From Gammaproteobacteria bacterium LSUCC0112 (GTDB lineage Bacteria; Pseudomonadota; Gammaproteobacteria; Pseudomonadales; Pseudohongiellaceae): a stretch of DNA of 64,000 bases. Shown in pieces: positions 62,655 through 64,000 of this stretch. The position numbers and the translations under genes are program-made. Under the pieces are notes generated by a model that saw only the letters and a list, made by a program, of their open reading frames with translations, was not told where the DNA came from and ran no database searches. The stretch spans positions 43,033 to 107,032 of the forward strand of contig SPIB01000001.1 of the NCBI GenBank assembly GCA_004535785.1. The letters are read 5' to 3'. Within the stretch, counting starts at the first letter, position 1. Each line of letters opens with the position of its first letter.

Positions 62655-64000
62655 TATCCATCGCCACGGTCAGGCGCGATTGTTGACCGCTGAACGGCAC
62701 CGTGCCGTGCCACATGTACGACGGAAACAACACCAACATACCGGGCTCAGGCTTCACAAAGTGTTGTGCAGCCTGAGCGGGTTGTACCGGCGAACCGGGC
62801 TGCCCAAAACGGATCCAACCCTCTTTGGCGTTGTTTTTTGTCACCACATCCGGTAACTCCACGTAAAACGCTGACGATAACCAGCCTTCCTGATGAACAT
62901 GATCCACATGAAATCCGCCGGGTCGCAGCATCACCGACCAGATACCCTGTATCTGCCAGGCGCCGGTGTTACGTCGACGCAGCGGATCAGGCCCGGTTCC
63001 CAGATGCTCGATATGCGTATTGACCGGTGCCTGCAAAGCCTGATGAAACGCCTGAATCGCGGGTGTTTTAACCGCAAAAATATTCGGCAACTGACTGCCT
63101 TGCCTGACTGAGTGGCCAAAGGGATGCGTGCGATAGTGATGCGCCGCCTTGAGCTCTTCCGCCAGATTGGCGAGATAGTCGTCCCGTGTGCTCCAGCCCG
63201 CAGGCGGTTCAATCAGATAAGACCTGACCATCGATGAATAGTCGTACAAGGCATTAAATCCGGCATTACCGGTCATGCGCCAGACCATGGCCTGCATGGC
63301 CAGCACATGTTGGTCATCAGGTCTGCGATTTAATGCCTCTGTTATTGCGGCTGACGCACCATCGGCCTCACCACACGACAGCGCCGCGCGTGCGAGCGTC
63401 ATCAGTGCCGGGAATGAAGATCGGTCAGCATTGAATGCGCGGATCGCCAACTCCCTGCCATGCGCCAGCTTACCAGTTTCAAGCAACAAGTCCGCTGTTC
63501 GCGCCATCATTAGTGCATCAGCGGCATTGCGTGACGCCAGATCCAGAATGACACGAATGGCGCCTTCTTTATCTCCCGTGAATTCCAATGCTTGTGACAG
63601 CGCCAGATGCAACTCTGCGGACATCGGGTAGGCTTGTACGGCCTGAACCAGTGGCTGCAAGGCCAGGTTCTTGTCAGCACTGCTCATCCACAACAACTGC
63701 GTCAGTTCCTGGAGCGCGACTACCATGTCCGGTCGCAGACTGACGGCCTCCCGGTAAGCAAGTTGTGCGGCGGTCAGCCGGCCGGCATTCATGTGGGCGC
63801 GCGCTAACACCAGGCGGGTTTCAGGTGCTCTGATACCCAGCTTGATGGCAGCCATCGCCGCTTGTGCGGATTCATCATAGCGCCCTAGATCACCGAGCGT
63901 TGACGCCAGATTATGTTGCGCGACCGCGCTGTCAGGCCAGGCATGCGCGGCTTCTTCATAAACTGACAACGCAGCGGCAAGATCGCCCCGCTGTTTCAGA
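62641..64000 (-). CDS. TPR-domain 2-oxoglutarate/Fe(II) oxygenase, 5' truncated by window
   Basis: The frame is open to base 64000, so the N-terminus is missing and the TTG at 63969 is not the start. Residues to ~260 are TPR repeats (AVAQHNLASTLGDLGRYDESAQ, RLTAAQLAYREAVSLRPDMV). The last ~180 residues are a prolyl-4-hydroxylase-like domain of the 2OG-FeII_Oxy_5 type: FHVDHVHQEGWLSSAFYVE, then MLVLFPSYMWHGTVPF and SRLTVAMDI. It likely hydroxylates a protein or small substrate. It converges on the PhoD gene. Confidence 0.88.
   Translation of the reverse strand, partial: LKQRGDLAAALSVYEEAAHAWPDSAVAQHNLASTLGDLGRYDESAQAAMAAIKLGIRAPETRLVLARAHMNAGRLTAAQLAYREAVSLRPDMVVALQELTQLLWMSSADKNLALQPLVQAVQAYPMSAELHLALSQALEFTGDKEGAIRVILDLASRNAADALMMARTADLLLETGKLAHGRELAIRAFNADRSSFPALMTLARAALSCGEADGASAAITEALNRRPDDQHVLAMQAMVWRMTGNAGFNALYDYSSMVRSYLIEPPAGWSTRDDYLANLAEELKAAHHYRTHPFGHSVRQGSQLPNIFAVKTPAIQAFHQALQAPVNTHIEHLGTGPDPLRRRNTGAWQIQGIWSVMLRPGGFHVDHVHQEGWLSSAFYVELPDVVTKNNAKEGWIRFGQPGSPVQPAQAAQHFVKPEPGMLVLFPSYMWHGTVPFSGQQSRLTVAMDIIPG

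Noticed and set aside
1-64000. tRNA, rRNA, CRISPR or prophage genes
   Set aside because: No cloverleaf-like sequence, regular spacer repeat, integrase, capsid or transposase gene was recognised on reading; a covariance-model search would be the decisive check.

Overview
The window is chromosomal DNA of a free-living, probably marine, gammaproteobacterium. The basis is a biosynthetic SpeA next to an agmatinase, a DUF2835 protein, a TAXI-type TRAP transporter, AcrR/TtgR-type regulation, many TAT- and lipoprotein-exported enzymes, and mid-range GC by eye. Placement near Pseudohongiella or the Cellvibrionales is a guess from gene content only. I see no rRNA, tRNA, CRISPR array, prophage or complete insertion sequence. 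Coding density is very high, no gene-free stretch exceeds 300 bp, and several convergent genes abut or overlap.

Layout. 1-8.1 kb (+): one run made of the C-terminal part of an M16 peptidase, an ABC ATPase and permease, a two-PDZ lipoprotein and two exported FG-GAP/VCBS proteins. 8.2-11.6 kb (+): a small membrane protein, a NIPSNAP protein, an SpmA/SpmB-like membrane protein and two lipoproteins (one FlgO-like). 11.6-14.7 kb (+): TAXI binding protein and fused TRAP permease. 14.8-22.0 kb (+): TM2-like protein, DUF58, transglutaminase, MoxR ATPase and TPR protein. 22.1-27.3 kb: Bcr/CflA-like MFS, Na/Pi-PhoU transporter, CopD, CopC, beta-carbonic anhydrase. 27.3-31.8 kb (-): RND pump and adaptor. 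32.1-36.8 kb (+): agmatinase, SpeA, VOC protein and CoA-transferase. 36.9-41.4 kb (+): ABC ATPase and an ABC permease fused to an M1 peptidase. 41.6-45.3 kb (+): TonB-dependent receptor-like protein, outer-membrane protein and a cupredoxin-like protein. 45.4-47.1 kb: AcrR-type regulator, epoxide-hydrolase-like protein and PEBP-like protein.

47.2-60.2 kb is the most distinctive accessory region. It holds a sugar-oxidation locus: an MFS transporter, three TIM-barrel isomerases, a Gfo/Idh/MocA oxidoreductase, a DUF1080 protein, a GMC oxidoreductase with its small TAT subunit, a sulfatase, a 2-hydroxyacid dehydrogenase and a large exported alpha/beta hydrolase. The content fits the 3-keto-glycoside route (oxidise C3, eliminate or hydrolyse, isomerise, reduce), with steps split between periplasm and cytoplasm. 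60.3-64 kb ends with a YqaA-like protein, DUF2835, a PhoD-like phosphatase and a TPR/2-oxoglutarate oxygenase cut by the window edge.

Non-coding structure. Two hairpins share the core GGGGTCGGAG: a perfect 28-bp inverted repeat between the agmatinase and speA, and a 25-bp-arm hairpin inside the coding sequence of a TIM-barrel isomerase, where it is read in frame as a Gly/Asp/Pro-rich insert. A TtgR-like operator overlaps the promoter of the AcrR-type gene. A MITE-like inverted repeat and a LacI-type palindrome lie between the divergent MFS and oxidoreductase genes.
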